64,000 bases of DNA from a bacterium. Its GTDB lineage: Bacteria; Bacteroidota; Bacteroidia; Bacteroidales; Muribaculaceae. The notes beneath the pieces are model-generated. The model was not told the origin of the DNA and made no database searches. It saw only the letters and a list, made by a program, of their open reading frames with translations. The stretch spans positions 1-64,000 of the forward strand of contig SFTJ01000011.1 in assembly GCA_004563195.1 (NCBI GenBank), written 5' to 3'. The translations under genes were made by a program, and so were the position numbers. Of the stretch, positions 34,686 through 42,400 are shown one piece after another (position 1 is the first letter of the stretch; every line of letters starts with the position of its first letter).

Positions 34686-36245
34686 ATGAAGAAAATCAAA
34701 TTTTTAATTGTGGCTTTATTTGCCATGATGAGTGTAGCGGGAGCAAATGCCCAAGCACTCTCAGCCAACACAAAATGGCACTGGGCAGGCAACACCATCG
34801 TTACCGAATCGCCCGAACGCCCGGCAGGTCAGAAGGACGTAATAGGCATGGCTTGCCCAAAAATCGAAGTGGTGAGAATAGCTTTCGTGGGCCTCGGTAT
34901 GCGCGGACCTTCGGCTGTGGAACGATTTATGTATATCCCAGGCGTAGAAGTGAAAGCTCTCTGCGACTATGAAAAAGAACGTGCCGAAAACTGCCAAGGC
35001 TATCTGAAGCGCGCAAGCATGCCTCTCGCCGATATCTATAGCGGCGAAGATGGTTATGTGGAACTCTGCAAGCGCCCCGATATCGACCTCGTGTATATCT
35101 GCACCGACTGGAATCACCACTTCCCCGTGGCTAAATGCGCTATGGAAAATGGCAAACACGTGGCAATAGAAGTGCCTGCTGCCATGAACCTCGACCAATG
35201 CTGGCAACTTATCAACCTGAGCGAAACCAAGCGCGTGCACTGCATGATTCTCGAAAACTGCTGCTACGACTGGTTTGAAATGAACTCGCTCAACATGGCT
35301 CAGCAAGGCGTGTTTGGCGAAATTATTCGCGCTCAAGGTGCTTATATCCACGATTTGAGCCCATTCTGGGACTACTATTGGAAGGACGGCGAAAGCGACA
35401 AACTCGGCTGGCGTCTGCGCTACAACCAACGCAACCGCGGCGACGTTTACGCCACTCACGGCCTCGGCCCGGTGGCTCAATGCCTTAACATTCACCGTGG
35501 CGACCGCATGACCACTCTCGTGGCTATGGACACAAAGTCGGTTATCGGTAAAAAACTCGTGAGCGAACGCACCGGCGAAAATTGCGAAACCTTCCGCAAC
35601 GGCGACCACTCTACCACCCTCATTCGCACCGAACTCGGTAAGGTTATCGAAATTCAGCACAACACCATGACTCCGCAACCCTACAACCGCTTGTTCCAAC
35701 TCACAGGCACCAAGGGCTTTGCCAATAAGTATCCTGTTGAAGGCTATGCTCTCGACCAAAAGCAACTCCAAAGCGCCGGCGTTACTCCAAAGAACGACAA
35801 TATCAGCTCGCACAGCTTCCTCGCCGAAGATGATATGAAGGCCCTCGTGAGCAAATATGAGCACCCTATCCTCAAGAAATATGGCGAAATGGCTAAGGAA
35901 GTGGGCGGCCACGGTGGTATGGACTTCATCATGGACTGCCGTCTTATCTACTGCTTGCAGAATGGTCTGCCTCTCGATATGGACGTATATGACCTCGCCG
36001 AATGGTGCTGCCTCGCTGAACTCGGCTCGCTCTCAATGGATCACAACTGTGCTCCGGTGGAAGTGCCTGACTTCACTCGCGGCCACTGGGACGACGTGAA
36101 GGGCTATCGCCACGCATTTGCACCGGCTGCCGACGAAGCCAAGGCTGCCGAATTGGCTAAGCAAGCCACCGCTCGCCTCAAGGAACTCGGCGCCAAGCAA
36201 GCTGCCGAAGCCGAAAAGAAGGCTAAGAAGAAATCGAAAAAATAA
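34686..36245 (+). CDS. GH109-like NAD-dependent alpha-N-acetylgalactosaminidase (Gfo/Idh/MocA fold)
   Basis: The frame opens at 34644, overlapping the sulfatase; ATG 34686 opens a signal peptide (MKKIKFLIVALFAMMSVAGANA) and gives 519 aa. The Rossmann motif VVRIAFVGLGMRGPSAVERF binds NAD; DIDLVYICTDWNHHFPVAKC and GKHVAIEVPAAMNLDQC follow, and the GH109 hallmark GDVYATHGLGPVAQ is present. GH109 removes alpha-GalNAc by oxidation-elimination, for example from blood group A or Ser/Thr-GalNAc. An unusual Lys/Ala-rich tail (LGAKQAAEAEKKAKKKSKK) ends the protein. Third gene of the mucin operon; no clear terminator follows. Confidence 0.9.
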   Translation: MKKIKFLIVALFAMMSVAGANAQALSANTKWHWAGNTIVTESPERPAGQKDVIGMACPKIEVVRIAFVGLGMRGPSAVERFMYIPGVEVKALCDYEKERAENCQGYLKRASMPLADIYSGEDGYVELCKRPDIDLVYICTDWNHHFPVAKCAMENGKHVAIEVPAAMNLDQCWQLINLSETKRVHCMILENCCYDWFEMNSLNMAQQGVFGEIIRAQGAYIHDLSPFWDYYWKDGESDKLGWRLRYNQRNRGDVYATHGLGPVAQCLNIHRGDRMTTLVAMDTKSVIGKKLVSERTGENCETFRNGDHSTTLIRTELGKVIEIQHNTMTPQPYNRLFQLTGTKGFANKYPVEGYALDQKQLQSAGVTPKNDNISSHSFLAEDDMKALVSKYEHPILKKYGEMAKEVGGHGGMDFIMDCRLIYCLQNGLPLDMDVYDLAEWCCLAELGSLSMDHNCAPVEVPDFTRGHWDDVKGYRHAFAPAADEAKAAELAKQATARLKELGAKQAAEAEKKAKKKSKK

Positions 36246-36297
36246 TGATGAGGCACATTTAAAGCAGAGATTATAAATTATTAAAATTAGTTAATAT

Positions 36298-36627
36298 ATG
36301 ACTTTGGTTAAATCAATAAAAATATGCTATTTTGAAAAATATGCAAACTTTTATGGTAGAGCAAGTCGTTCGGAATTTTGGTGGTTTACATTAGTAAACA
36401 GTATTTTGGCCTTTCTATTGGATTTATTTAATTATTACTATCCAATGGCAATTTTATATTCATTACTTAGTTTAGCCCTAACTATTCCCGGAATTGCTGT
36501 AACAATAAGGCGCATGCATGACACAGGTCATAGTGGTTGGTATTTACTAATACCGATTTATAACCTTATTCTTGCACTTACTCCTAGTGATAACGGAGAA
36601 AATGAATACGGAGAACTTGACGATTAA
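36298..36627 (+). CDS. DUF805 small membrane protein
   Basis: 109 aa. Three to four membrane helices: SEFWWFTLVNSILAFLLDLF, a central stretch AILYSLLSLALTIPGIAVTI and YLLIPIYNLILAL. The N-terminal FEKYANFYGRASRSEFWWF and the loop RRMHDTGHSGWY are DUF805 hallmarks. The function is unknown. Its base composition is far more AT-rich than the neighbouring operon, pointing to separate origin. A hairpin with TTTTT after it (36687-36749, GGGCTGCA ... TGCAGTCC) may end its transcript. Confidence 0.88.
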   Translation: MTLVKSIKICYFEKYANFYGRASRSEFWWFTLVNSILAFLLDLFNYYYPMAILYSLLSLALTIPGIAVTIRRMHDTGHSGWYLLIPIYNLILALTPSDNGENEYGELDD

Positions 36628-36775
36628 TTATTATTATTGACAGTTCTATCCTAAGCAAAAATAGGTTGAGACACCCACAATAGAATAAGGGCTGCATTGT
36701 TGTTTCTCGAAAAATCTATACATTTGAACAACGCGATGCAGTCCTTTTTGCATTTTGCATCGGCTCAAAAAAATT

Positions 36776-37297
36776 ATGAGAATAAAAAATAACATAGAAG
36801 TTGCAATAATAATTATACTCGTCACTACCCTCGCCGCATGCTCATCGTCGCGACTGTCGACGCAGGAAAAAGCGCTTATCAAGCAACAACAGGCTCAATA
36901 TGTGGTTAATTCCATCACCGAGAGCCGATTTGTGATACAAGTGGACCGCGTAACCCCGCGGCGCGGTATGAGCCATGCCCTGTCGTACGGCTACTCGCTC
37001 GTGGTGAAAGGCGACACCATCATCTCACATCTGCCATACTTCGGGCAAGCCTATTCGTTGCCATTCAACGGTGGTGTAGGGCTTAATTTTGAAGCAAAAA
37101 TCGATGATATGCGCGCCGTGCGCAACAATAAGAAACTGCTCAACCGCATAGAAATTGCCACCCACAACAACGAGGATACATATTTATATATAGTAGAAGT
37201 TTTCGACAACGGCAAAGCACATATCGAAGTGCGTTCCCGCCGACGCGAAACCATCACCTTCTCCGGCTACCTCGACATGCCCCTCGAATTGCTATAA
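36776..37297 (+). CDS. DUF4251 lipoprotein
   Basis: ATG 36776 (in-frame ATG at 36755 is less likely) gives 173 aa with a lipoprotein signal ending TTLAAC (Cys 21). The body matches the Bacteroidetes DUF4251: ALIKQQQAQYVVNSITESRF, LPYFGQAYSLPFNGGVGLNF, then NEDTYLYIVEVFDNGKAHIE and RRETITFSGYLDM. A beta-rich periplasmic or outer-membrane-facing lipoprotein of unknown role is expected. Monocistronic, convergent with the AAA ATPase at 37467. Confidence 0.82.
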   Translation: MRIKNNIEVAIIIILVTTLAACSSSRLSTQEKALIKQQQAQYVVNSITESRFVIQVDRVTPRRGMSHALSYGYSLVVKGDTIISHLPYFGQAYSLPFNGGVGLNFEAKIDDMRAVRNNKKLLNRIEIATHNNEDTYLYIVEVFDNGKAHIEVRSRRRETITFSGYLDMPLELL

Positions 37298-37396
37298 TCG
37301 GGGCATCGCATCAGCATAAGGCAGGAGCGTGATGAATGAAAGTGGCGTATATGCATAATTTCTGCAGCTTATGCACCCCAGCCCAATACGCTCCGC

Positions 37397-37436
37397 TACT
37401 GCAAAAATCATTGTATTTACAGCAATTTTTGCAGTA
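37397..37436. repeat. 40-bp palindromic repeat A (left inverted repeat of AAA ATPase 2 unit)
   Basis: TACTGCAAAAA ... TTTTTGCAGTA, an 11-bp-arm palindrome of exactly 40 bp. Its exact reverse complement is found at 39009-39048. Confidence 0.9.
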
Positions 37437-37466
37437 GGAAAGACACATAAACAGTGATGCAACGGA

Positions 37467-38783
37467 TTATGCAAATATTGACTCATCGAGCAAAAAGGGA
37501 ATCACGCCTATATACATAATACCATCATCATCAACCCATGGCTTGCTGTTCCCGTCAAGAATAACCACCTTTCTGAAGAAATCGCCCGATTTCTTTAGCG
37601 AAAAAGTTTCTTGATTTTTCTTTTCCTCGGTATCCACATTCAATGCTGATTGGATGTATATCTTGTCGTGTCCGGTATTAACAATGAAATCTATTTCATA
37701 TCGCGATATGGTTCGCTTTCCCGCTATCTCTCGGTTGAGTTCTACCACACCCACATCCACTCTGTATCCTCGGCGTATAAGTTCCATAAATATCATATTT
37801 TCCATGATATGCGATTTCTCTTGCTGCCGGAAATTCAACTTTGCATTTCTCAACCCCGTGTCGATAGCATAATACTTTTGAGTGTTATTGAAATATTTCT
37901 TGCCCTTTATATCGTAACGCTTGGCGCTTACAAACAGGTAAGCATCCTCAAGATAATCGATGTAGTTTTTGATAGTATGGTCGGATACGCTTCGCCTCAT
38001 AAGGGTGCTTGCTGCATTGGCAAGATTATGAGTATTGGTGAGAGAACCCACAGCCGAGTATAGAGAATCAATCAAAGCATCAAGTATCTCATCATCCCTA
38101 ATCTTATAACGTTCTACTATATCTTTAGCATACACATTCTTGTGCAACTGGTAGAGGTAATGCTGTCGTTCGGTTTGTTCGCGCTCCTGCACTGCCAATG
38201 GCATACCACCATAGGTGAGATACTCTTCGAATGCATCGGCCTTTTCAAGCCCCGAAGCCTCGTAATACTCTTTAAATGATAAGGGGAACACTTTAATTTC
38301 CGACCCTCTGTCGCGAAAATTTGTGACTATATCACTCGACAACATCTTTGAATTCGACCCGGTTACATAGATATCGAGATTATTATGTGTCATCAAGTCA
38401 TTGAGAATATCATAGAAGGTGACATAAAGCATATCACTGTCGTCGCCCGACACATCGCGGTCGTCGATATCCTGATTTTTCACCTTTACCGACATCTGTA
38501 TTTCATCGATGAATACATAATAACGCTTGCTTGTATCTTTTGTAGCACTTATTATATAGTCATACAATACGTTGGGATTACGATACTTAAGATCGGACTT
38601 TCGGTCTAATGCCACTTGTATTATGCAATCCTCGTCCACTCCCTCTCCAAGAAGATAATTCTTGTAAAGCGTAGACAACAAAAATGATTTGCCACAACGC
38701 CTGATGCCGGTGATTATCTTCACTCGTCCATTCCACCGCTTGGCAAGCAATGATTTTATATATTGCGCTCTTTCTATTATCAT
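37467..38783 (-). CDS. AAA_14/DUF4143 family ATP-binding protein 2
   Basis: 438 aa. Walker A GIRRCGKSFL at 26-35, Walker B YYVFIDEIQ at 88-96. A winged-helix-like part with IKNYIDYLEDAYLFVSAKRYD, then a DUF4143/nuclease-like C-terminus (MENMIFMELIRRGYRVDVGV ... YEIDFIVNTGHDKIYIQSAL). The catalytic ExK of the nuclease fold is replaced by IQS, so the domain is likely inactive or only DNA-binding (inference). Monocistronic, bracketed by perfect 40-bp inverted repeats, with a third related palindrome 25 bases before the start codon. Function of the family is not established. Confidence 0.87.
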   Translation of the reverse strand: MIIERAQYIKSLLAKRWNGRVKIITGIRRCGKSFLLSTLYKNYLLGEGVDEDCIIQVALDRKSDLKYRNPNVLYDYIISATKDTSKRYYVFIDEIQMSVKVKNQDIDDRDVSGDDSDMLYVTFYDILNDLMTHNNLDIYVTGSNSKMLSSDIVTNFRDRGSEIKVFPLSFKEYYEASGLEKADAFEEYLTYGGMPLAVQEREQTERQHYLYQLHKNVYAKDIVERYKIRDDEILDALIDSLYSAVGSLTNTHNLANAASTLMRRSVSDHTIKNYIDYLEDAYLFVSAKRYDIKGKKYFNNTQKYYAIDTGLRNAKLNFRQQEKSHIMENMIFMELIRRGYRVDVGVVELNREIAGKRTISRYEIDFIVNTGHDKIYIQSALNVDTEEKKNQETFSLKKSGDFFRKVVILDGNSKPWVDDDGIMYIGVIPFLLDESIFA

Positions 38784-38807
38784 TTATTTGATGCTATTTT
38801 TAGTTTC

Positions 38808-38847
38808 TACTGCAAAAATTATTGTATATGTAGGAGTTTTTGCAGTA
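38808..38847. repeat. 40-bp palindromic repeat B, at the promoter of AAA ATPase 2
   Basis: Same TACTGCAAAAA ... TTTTTGCAGTA arms and the same 40-bp length as repeats A and C but a different centre. It lies 25-64 bases upstream of the ATG at 38783, where the promoter must be (minus strand TAATTTTTG within it). Confidence 0.85.
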
Positions 38848-39008
38848 CAAATATAATCGATTTAGCCGTATTGAGCAAATTTTGATTAATTTTCTAAGAT
38901 AACTCGTCGGGAAATACTAATAATTATTTGCCACGAGTGCTGTCAGAAGGCGCAATTTCTAATGGAATCATCTATTTTCGTTATTAATCGGGGCAAAACG
39001 CCAAATTA

Positions 39009-39048
39009 TACTGCAAAAATTGCTGTAAATACAATGATTTTTGCAGTA
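39009..39048. repeat. 40-bp palindromic repeat C (right inverted repeat of AAA ATPase 2 unit)
   Basis: Exact reverse complement of repeat A over all 40 bases, including the non-palindromic centre, so A and C are true inverted copies. No target-site duplication is obvious at the outer edges. Confidence 0.9.
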
Positions 39049-39080
39049 GGAGGTGATTCAATAGCATTTCGTGGTTATTA

Positions 39081-39132
39081 GTCGGACAAGTCCGACAGGT
39101 CAGACCGGTCAGAGAAGTCCGACTCGTCCGAC
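39081..39132. repeat. GTCGGAC/GTCCGAC heptamer cluster
   Basis: GTCGGAC-AA-GTCCGAC-AGGTCAGACCGGTCAGAGAA, then GTCCGAC twice more. The text can fold in several alternative hairpins and is followed by ATTTTT on the plus strand. Confidence 0.7.
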
Positions 39133-39158
39133 ATTTTTGCTTATGGGCATAAGATAAT

Positions 39159-39192
39159 AAGCCGGATGCCTGTTTTATTGGGCATCCGGCTT
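39159..39192 (-). terminator. terminator of recA
   Basis: AAGCCGGATGCC (39159-39170) and GGCATCCGGCTT (39181-39192), perfectly complementary, 22 bases after the recA stop. The minus-strand tail TATTATCTTAT is a weak U-tract; the plus-strand side has TTTTAT. Confidence 0.75.
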
Positions 39193-39214
39193 TTATATGA
39201 TGTCGAAGACGATG

Positions 39215-40288
39215 TTACTCTTCCTCGGTCTTGCCTTGCATGGCAGCGAAAATCTTTGTTTCGAGTTCTTCAGCCAATTCCGGATTGTCAGCAATAATTT
39301 GCTTCACAGCGTCACGACCTTGTCCGAGCTTGGTGTCGCCGTAAGAGAACCAGCTGCCGCTCTTCTTCACGATGCCGAACTGAACGCCAAGGTCCACGAT
39401 TTCGCCATTACGCGAAATGCCTTCGCCGAAGAGAATCTCAAATTCGGTCTTGCGGAATGGAGGCGCCACCTTGTTCTTCACCACTTTCACGCGAGTCATA
39501 TTACCCAGCACATCCTCGCCGTTCTTAATCTGACCTATGCGGCGAATATCGATTCGCACCGAGGCATAGAACTTAAGAGCATTACCGCCGGTAGTAGTCT
39601 CAGGAGTGCCAAAAAGCACACCGAGTTTGTCGCGAAGCTGATTGATGAAAATGCAGCAAGTGTTGGTTTTTGAAATAGTGGCAGTGAGCTTACGCAAAGC
39701 CTGGCTCATAAGGCGAGCCTGCAAGCCCATCTTGCTTTCGCCCATCTCGCCCTCTATTTCAGCCTTAGGCGTAAGGGCAGCCACAGAGTCGATAACGATG
39801 ATATCGATAGCCGAACTGCGAATAAGTTGGTCGGCAATCTCAAGTGCCTGCTCACCACAGTCGGGCTGAGCAATAAGCAAACTGTTAACGTCAACGCCGA
39901 GTTTTTCGGCATAGAAGCGGTCGAAAGCATGCTCAGCATCGATAATAGCCGCAATGCCGCCCTGCTTCTGCGCTTCGGCTATGGCATGAATAGCGAGGGT
40001 GGTCTTACCACTCGATTCAGGACCATAAATTTCGATAATGCGTCCACGAGGATAACCTCCAACGCCAAGCGCATAGTTAAGACCGATAGATCCGGTAGGA
40101 ATCACATCCACTTCTTCCACCTTGTCATCACCGAGTTTCATAATCGAACCCTTACCATAGCTCTTGTCAATTTTATCCATTGCCACTTGCAGAGCTTTCA
40201 ACTTTTCAGCCGACACAGGAACACGATTTGGCTGCTTTGCCACACCCTGAGGCTCAAGTTCGCCGTCAAATTCTAATTCTTTTGCCAT
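39215..40288 (-). CDS. recA: recombinase RecA
   Basis: 357 aa. Walker A GPESSGKTT, the IDAEHAFDRFYAEKLGVDV stretch, Walker B-like IIVIDSVAALTPKAEIEGE, the L1/L2 loops (GLQARLMSQALRKLT and NQLRDKLGVLFGTPETTTGG), and the MAW-like start YGKGSIMKLGD are all present. RecA forms the nucleoprotein filament for strand exchange and SOS signalling. The short N-terminal extension before residue 28 is acidic. It has its own promoter (40370-40399) with a ~75-base leader. I did not see a clear LexA-type box. Confidence 0.98.
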   Translation of the reverse strand: MAKELEFDGELEPQGVAKQPNRVPVSAEKLKALQVAMDKIDKSYGKGSIMKLGDDKVEEVDVIPTGSIGLNYALGVGGYPRGRIIEIYGPESSGKTTLAIHAIAEAQKQGGIAAIIDAEHAFDRFYAEKLGVDVNSLLIAQPDCGEQALEIADQLIRSSAIDIIVIDSVAALTPKAEIEGEMGESKMGLQARLMSQALRKLTATISKTNTCCIFINQLRDKLGVLFGTPETTTGGNALKFYASVRIDIRRIGQIKNGEDVLGNMTRVKVVKNKVAPPFRKTEFEILFGEGISRNGEIVDLGVQFGIVKKSGSWFSYGDTKLGQGRDAVKQIIADNPELAEELETKIFAAMQGKTEEE

Positions 40289-40369
40289 TGTTCTATATTG
40301 GTTTTGTTAATAATTCTTTGTCATTCAGCGACTTGCGGCTCGTGCCACATAATCGCCTTTTTGCCAACA

Positions 40370-40399
40370 CAAATATAATAATTTCTTATCACAATGCAA
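40370..40399 (-). promoter_or_regulatory. promoter of recA
   Basis: On the minus strand TTG (40399-40397), 19-base spacer, TATATTTG (40377-40370). Confidence 0.65.
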
Positions 40400-40564
40400 A
40401 GAAATATACTATATGCGCAGATAATTTGCCCATAGTAGCAAATATTTGTTAATTTAAGATTAAGCCGTTTCTCACTTCTCCATATCTTTCAACTATTTGC
40501 AACAGGAGAAAACGCCCTCAATAGTTAAATAAAGTTAATGCGCGAAAAATTCTTGCTTAAAAAG

Positions 40565-40595
40565 TATGTTATATAACATAAAATATCTACCTTTG
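40565..40595 (+). promoter_or_regulatory. promoter with perfect palindrome in the -33 region of a candidate sRNA
   Basis: TACCTTTG at 40588-40595 is a perfect -7 box. In place of a TTG -33 element there is the perfect 16-bp palindrome TATGTTATATAACATA (40565-40580), which looks like an operator. Confidence 0.55.
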
Positions 40596-40601
40596 CAATG
40601 T

Positions 40602-40666
40602 GTTTTTCATGGTATTAGATTTAAGGTTAATAAAGGTTGATTGTCGGGAGACAATCAATTTTTTTT
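40602..40666 (+). ncRNA. candidate short terminated RNA
   Basis: A ~65-base transcript is predicted between the promoter at 40588 and an intrinsic terminator with 9-bp arms TTGATTGTC/GACAATCAA (40637-40658), GGGA loop and eight Ts. No open reading frame of size is present. It could be a stand-alone sRNA or the attenuated leader of something lost, because the next coding region downstream on this strand is more than 3 kb away. The text after it (TCGAAACCAATAGG) resembles the start of the rimP leader (TCGAAACCAATCGG). Confidence 0.55.
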
Positions 40667-40823
40667 GTGCCTACTCGAAACCAATAGGTTAATATACTGA
40701 TTATCAAGCAATAAGAAATCTCAAATTTCACATCCTCCACTCTCAATCAGGCAAATTAATTGTAAAAATAGCAAGTTTTTAGGGCCAAAAACTAAAAATT
40801 TGTTTGATTTAAGAAAAAGTTTG

Positions 40824-40831
40824 TATCTTTG
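40824..40831 (+). promoter_or_regulatory. -7 element of a candidate structured ncRNA
   Basis: TATCTTTG, with TTG 17 bases upstream (40804-40806). There is no gene on this strand within 2.8 kb. Confidence 0.55.
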
Positions 40832-40837
40832 TATTGT

Positions 40838-41031
40838 CACATGTGAGAACATACGACAAAACCGGTTTCACACCGGAAAAATCATAAATCATTTAGTCTA
40901 AATTTCCCTATGTCGTAGGTAGAGAGTAAGCATGAGAATGTCAAAATTTAATCTTACGAGCATAAATCCGAAAGGATAAAAACATAAAGGGGGTGTGTCA
41001 ATCAAAACCGACACGCTCCCCTTATTGTTTT
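40838..41031 (+). ncRNA. candidate structured non-coding RNA (~190 nt), class unassigned
   Basis: Between a perfect -7 box and an intrinsic terminator lie nested complementary blocks: TACGACA (40852) pairs with TGTCGTA (40911), enclosing the hairpin CCGGT-TTCAC-ACCGG (40862-40876); GTAAG (40926) pairs with CTTAC (40953); and ATCC-GAAA-GGAT (40966-40977) has a GNRA tetraloop. The terminator is AAGGGGGTGTGTC ... GACACGCTCCCCTT (40987-41023). No protein frame fits. Length and single-gene layout would suit 6S RNA, but I could not recognise its conserved bubble, nor tmRNA, SRP RNA or RNase P signatures. Confidence 0.6.
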
Positions 41032-41090
41032 CCGCCCTCACCATCCACAGCACCACTCCCAAGAAGTGCTGATAGTAACTCACTATGGGC

Positions 41091-41190
41091 AAGTGATTTT
41101 CGCGTTCTTCAACGCATAATGGTGGGGCATCGCGATACCGAGGGTTACGCTTCGCTCGCCCTCGGCTTTCAACCTTTCAGGTTGGATACC
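41091..41190 (+). repeat. long palindromic repeat, deletion derivative (copy 7)
   Basis: Keeps the right half (GTGATTTTCGCGTTCTTCAACG, ATAATGGTGGGGCATCGCGA, TACCGAGGGTTACGCTTCGCT) but joins it directly to CCTCGGC and CAACCTTTCAGGTTGG, so most of the outer right arm is gone. Confidence 0.8.
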
Positions 41191-41211
41191 ACCGCTGCAT
41201 TTCAGCAAAAT

Positions 41212-41284
41212 AACCACAGATTAACACAAAACATGGCACGGATAAACACAATATTGTGAAAATCCGTGCCTAAATCTGTGGTAA
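41212..41284. repeat. companion palindromic repeat
   Basis: ACCACAGATTAACAC ... GGCACGGATAAACACAATATTGTG ... ATCCGTGCC ... AATCTGTGG; the centre CACAATATTGTG equals that of the copy at 13271. A further half-copy runs to about 41325. Confidence 0.75.
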
Positions 41285-41355
41285 AATACGTCGCACACCA
41301 CATCGTTTGTGGAAATCTGTGTTAAAAAAATCGCTCCGGCTGCGTGGTTTGTGAG

Positions 41356-41862
41356 CTATTGTGATAATTTTCTGCCTATGTAATGAGCAAAAGGTAGGTT
41401 GATTACCATCACCACTATGCCGGCTGCTGAGCATAGTGCTATCTGCGTGGCGGTGAGTGACTGAATTATATAAACAAGCCCGGTGATAGTGGCTGGCAGG
41501 AGCAAGGTGTTGGTGAGCAATCCCGGTACGTAGGAACGCAATATCAGTGCTTGCAACAAGTGTATGGCTTGGTGCACCACAAAGGCTATAAACAGCGCAG
41601 ACACTATATATAACGCATAAGGCACGCCGAGAAAGAGCATTATTGCAGCCGCAGCTATTATCACAAATTCTTCGGCAGCGGCTATGGCAAAACCGCGGGT
41701 GGTTATCGAAGCCAAGTGCGACAGGCGATGTTTCAGTCTCGGGAATCGGCGCATAATGTCGGTGCTATGCCTTTGCTGCCAACGCTGCATCATGAGCGTC
41801 TCTTCGCCATCGTGAAGCACAAATGCCACTATAAGCAGCAATGCCAAAAGTGATGGTGTCAT
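41356..41862 (-). CDS. HXXEE domain membrane protein
   Basis: 168 aa from ATG 41862, whose ATGA overlaps the stop of the upstream acetyltransferase (translational coupling); ATG 41874 (MQTAMTPSLL) is the alternative. The signature His-x-x-Glu-Glu is in VLHDGEETLM near the start, the second conserved block is TTRGFAIAAAEEFVI, and about four membrane helices follow (the last ATQIALCSAAGIVVMVINL). The family is widespread and uncharacterised; the His/Glu residues suggest a metal site in the membrane. Last gene of a three-gene minus-strand operon. Confidence 0.82.
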   Translation of the reverse strand: MTPSLLALLLIVAFVLHDGEETLMMQRWQQRHSTDIMRRFPRLKHRLSHLASITTRGFAIAAAEEFVIIAAAAIMLFLGVPYALYIVSALFIAFVVHQAIHLLQALILRSYVPGLLTNTLLLPATITGLVYIIQSLTATQIALCSAAGIVVMVINLPFAHYIGRKLSQ

Positions 41863-42395
41863 AGCGGTTTGCATAATTGTTGACGGGTGATTCGTAATAC
41901 TCTTATCGGGCGGTCGACTCCGCAGTAGAGCGAAGGGTCGATTGCCGTTTCGCCGGTAGGCACAAATCCGCATTTCTCCATCACGCGGCCCGAGGCGGGA
42001 TTGTCGATGAAATGGCCGCAAATGAGCGACTGCATGCCTTCTTCATTGAAGCAATGGTCGATTATCAGTCGCAGCGCTTCGGTGCAAAAGCCCCGGTTCC
42101 AATATGGTTTAGCCACCCAGTAGCCCACGATCTGCTCGCCCGGTAAGGCAGGCAGAGCGCAGTCGCACGATTCGCCATAACCGATGGCACCTATGGCTTC
42201 GTCGGTGTCGTTGAGGGCAATGGCCCAAGTGGTGGCGTTGTTGAACACGGTAGCGATTATCGCCTCACTCTCTAAGAGCGATTCATGCGGCTTCCAACCG
42301 GCACGCGGACCCACATCGGGGTCGGAGGCATAGCGAAACAATGTTTCGGCATCGTCGGGTCGCCAGGGGCGGAGGTGTATTCTGTTGGTCTTCAT
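41859..42395 (-). CDS. GNAT family N-acetyltransferase (RimJ/RimL type)
   Basis: 178 aa from ATG 42395 (MKTNRIHLRPWRPDDAETLF), chosen over 42410 because it fits the family start and does not overlap the gene before. The acetyl-CoA loop region reads VGYWVAKPYWNRGFCTEALRL and the C-terminal part NPASGRVMEKCGFVPTGE, both standard for GNAT. Substrate unknown; relatives acetylate ribosomal protein termini or small metabolites. It starts 6 bases after the DJ-1/VOC gene and overlaps the HXXEE gene by 4 bases, so the three are one operon. Confidence 0.92.
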   Translation of the reverse strand: MKTNRIHLRPWRPDDAETLFRYASDPDVGPRAGWKPHESLLESEAIIATVFNNATTWAIALNDTDEAIGAIGYGESCDCALPALPGEQIVGYWVAKPYWNRGFCTEALRLIIDHCFNEEGMQSLICGHFIDNPASGRVMEKCGFVPTGETAIDPSLYCGVDRPIRVLRITRQQLCKPL

Positions 42396-42400
42396 AATTA

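Noticed and set aside
34761..35912. 383-codon open frame antisense to the GH109 gene
   Set aside because: Shadow of a well-supported gene, with no recognisable domain.
37397..39048. Classical insertion sequence
   Set aside because: Inverted repeats are present, but the enclosed gene is an AAA/DUF4143 ATPase and not a transposase, and no target-site duplication is visible.
40838..41031. Assignment as 6S RNA, tmRNA, SRP RNA or RNase P RNA
   Set aside because: Length suits 6S RNA, but I could not identify its conserved bubble, and the hallmark sequences of the other three are absent; left unassigned.
40898..41092. 64-codon minus-strand frame
   Set aside because: Overlaps the candidate ncRNA and its terminator; no family resemblance.
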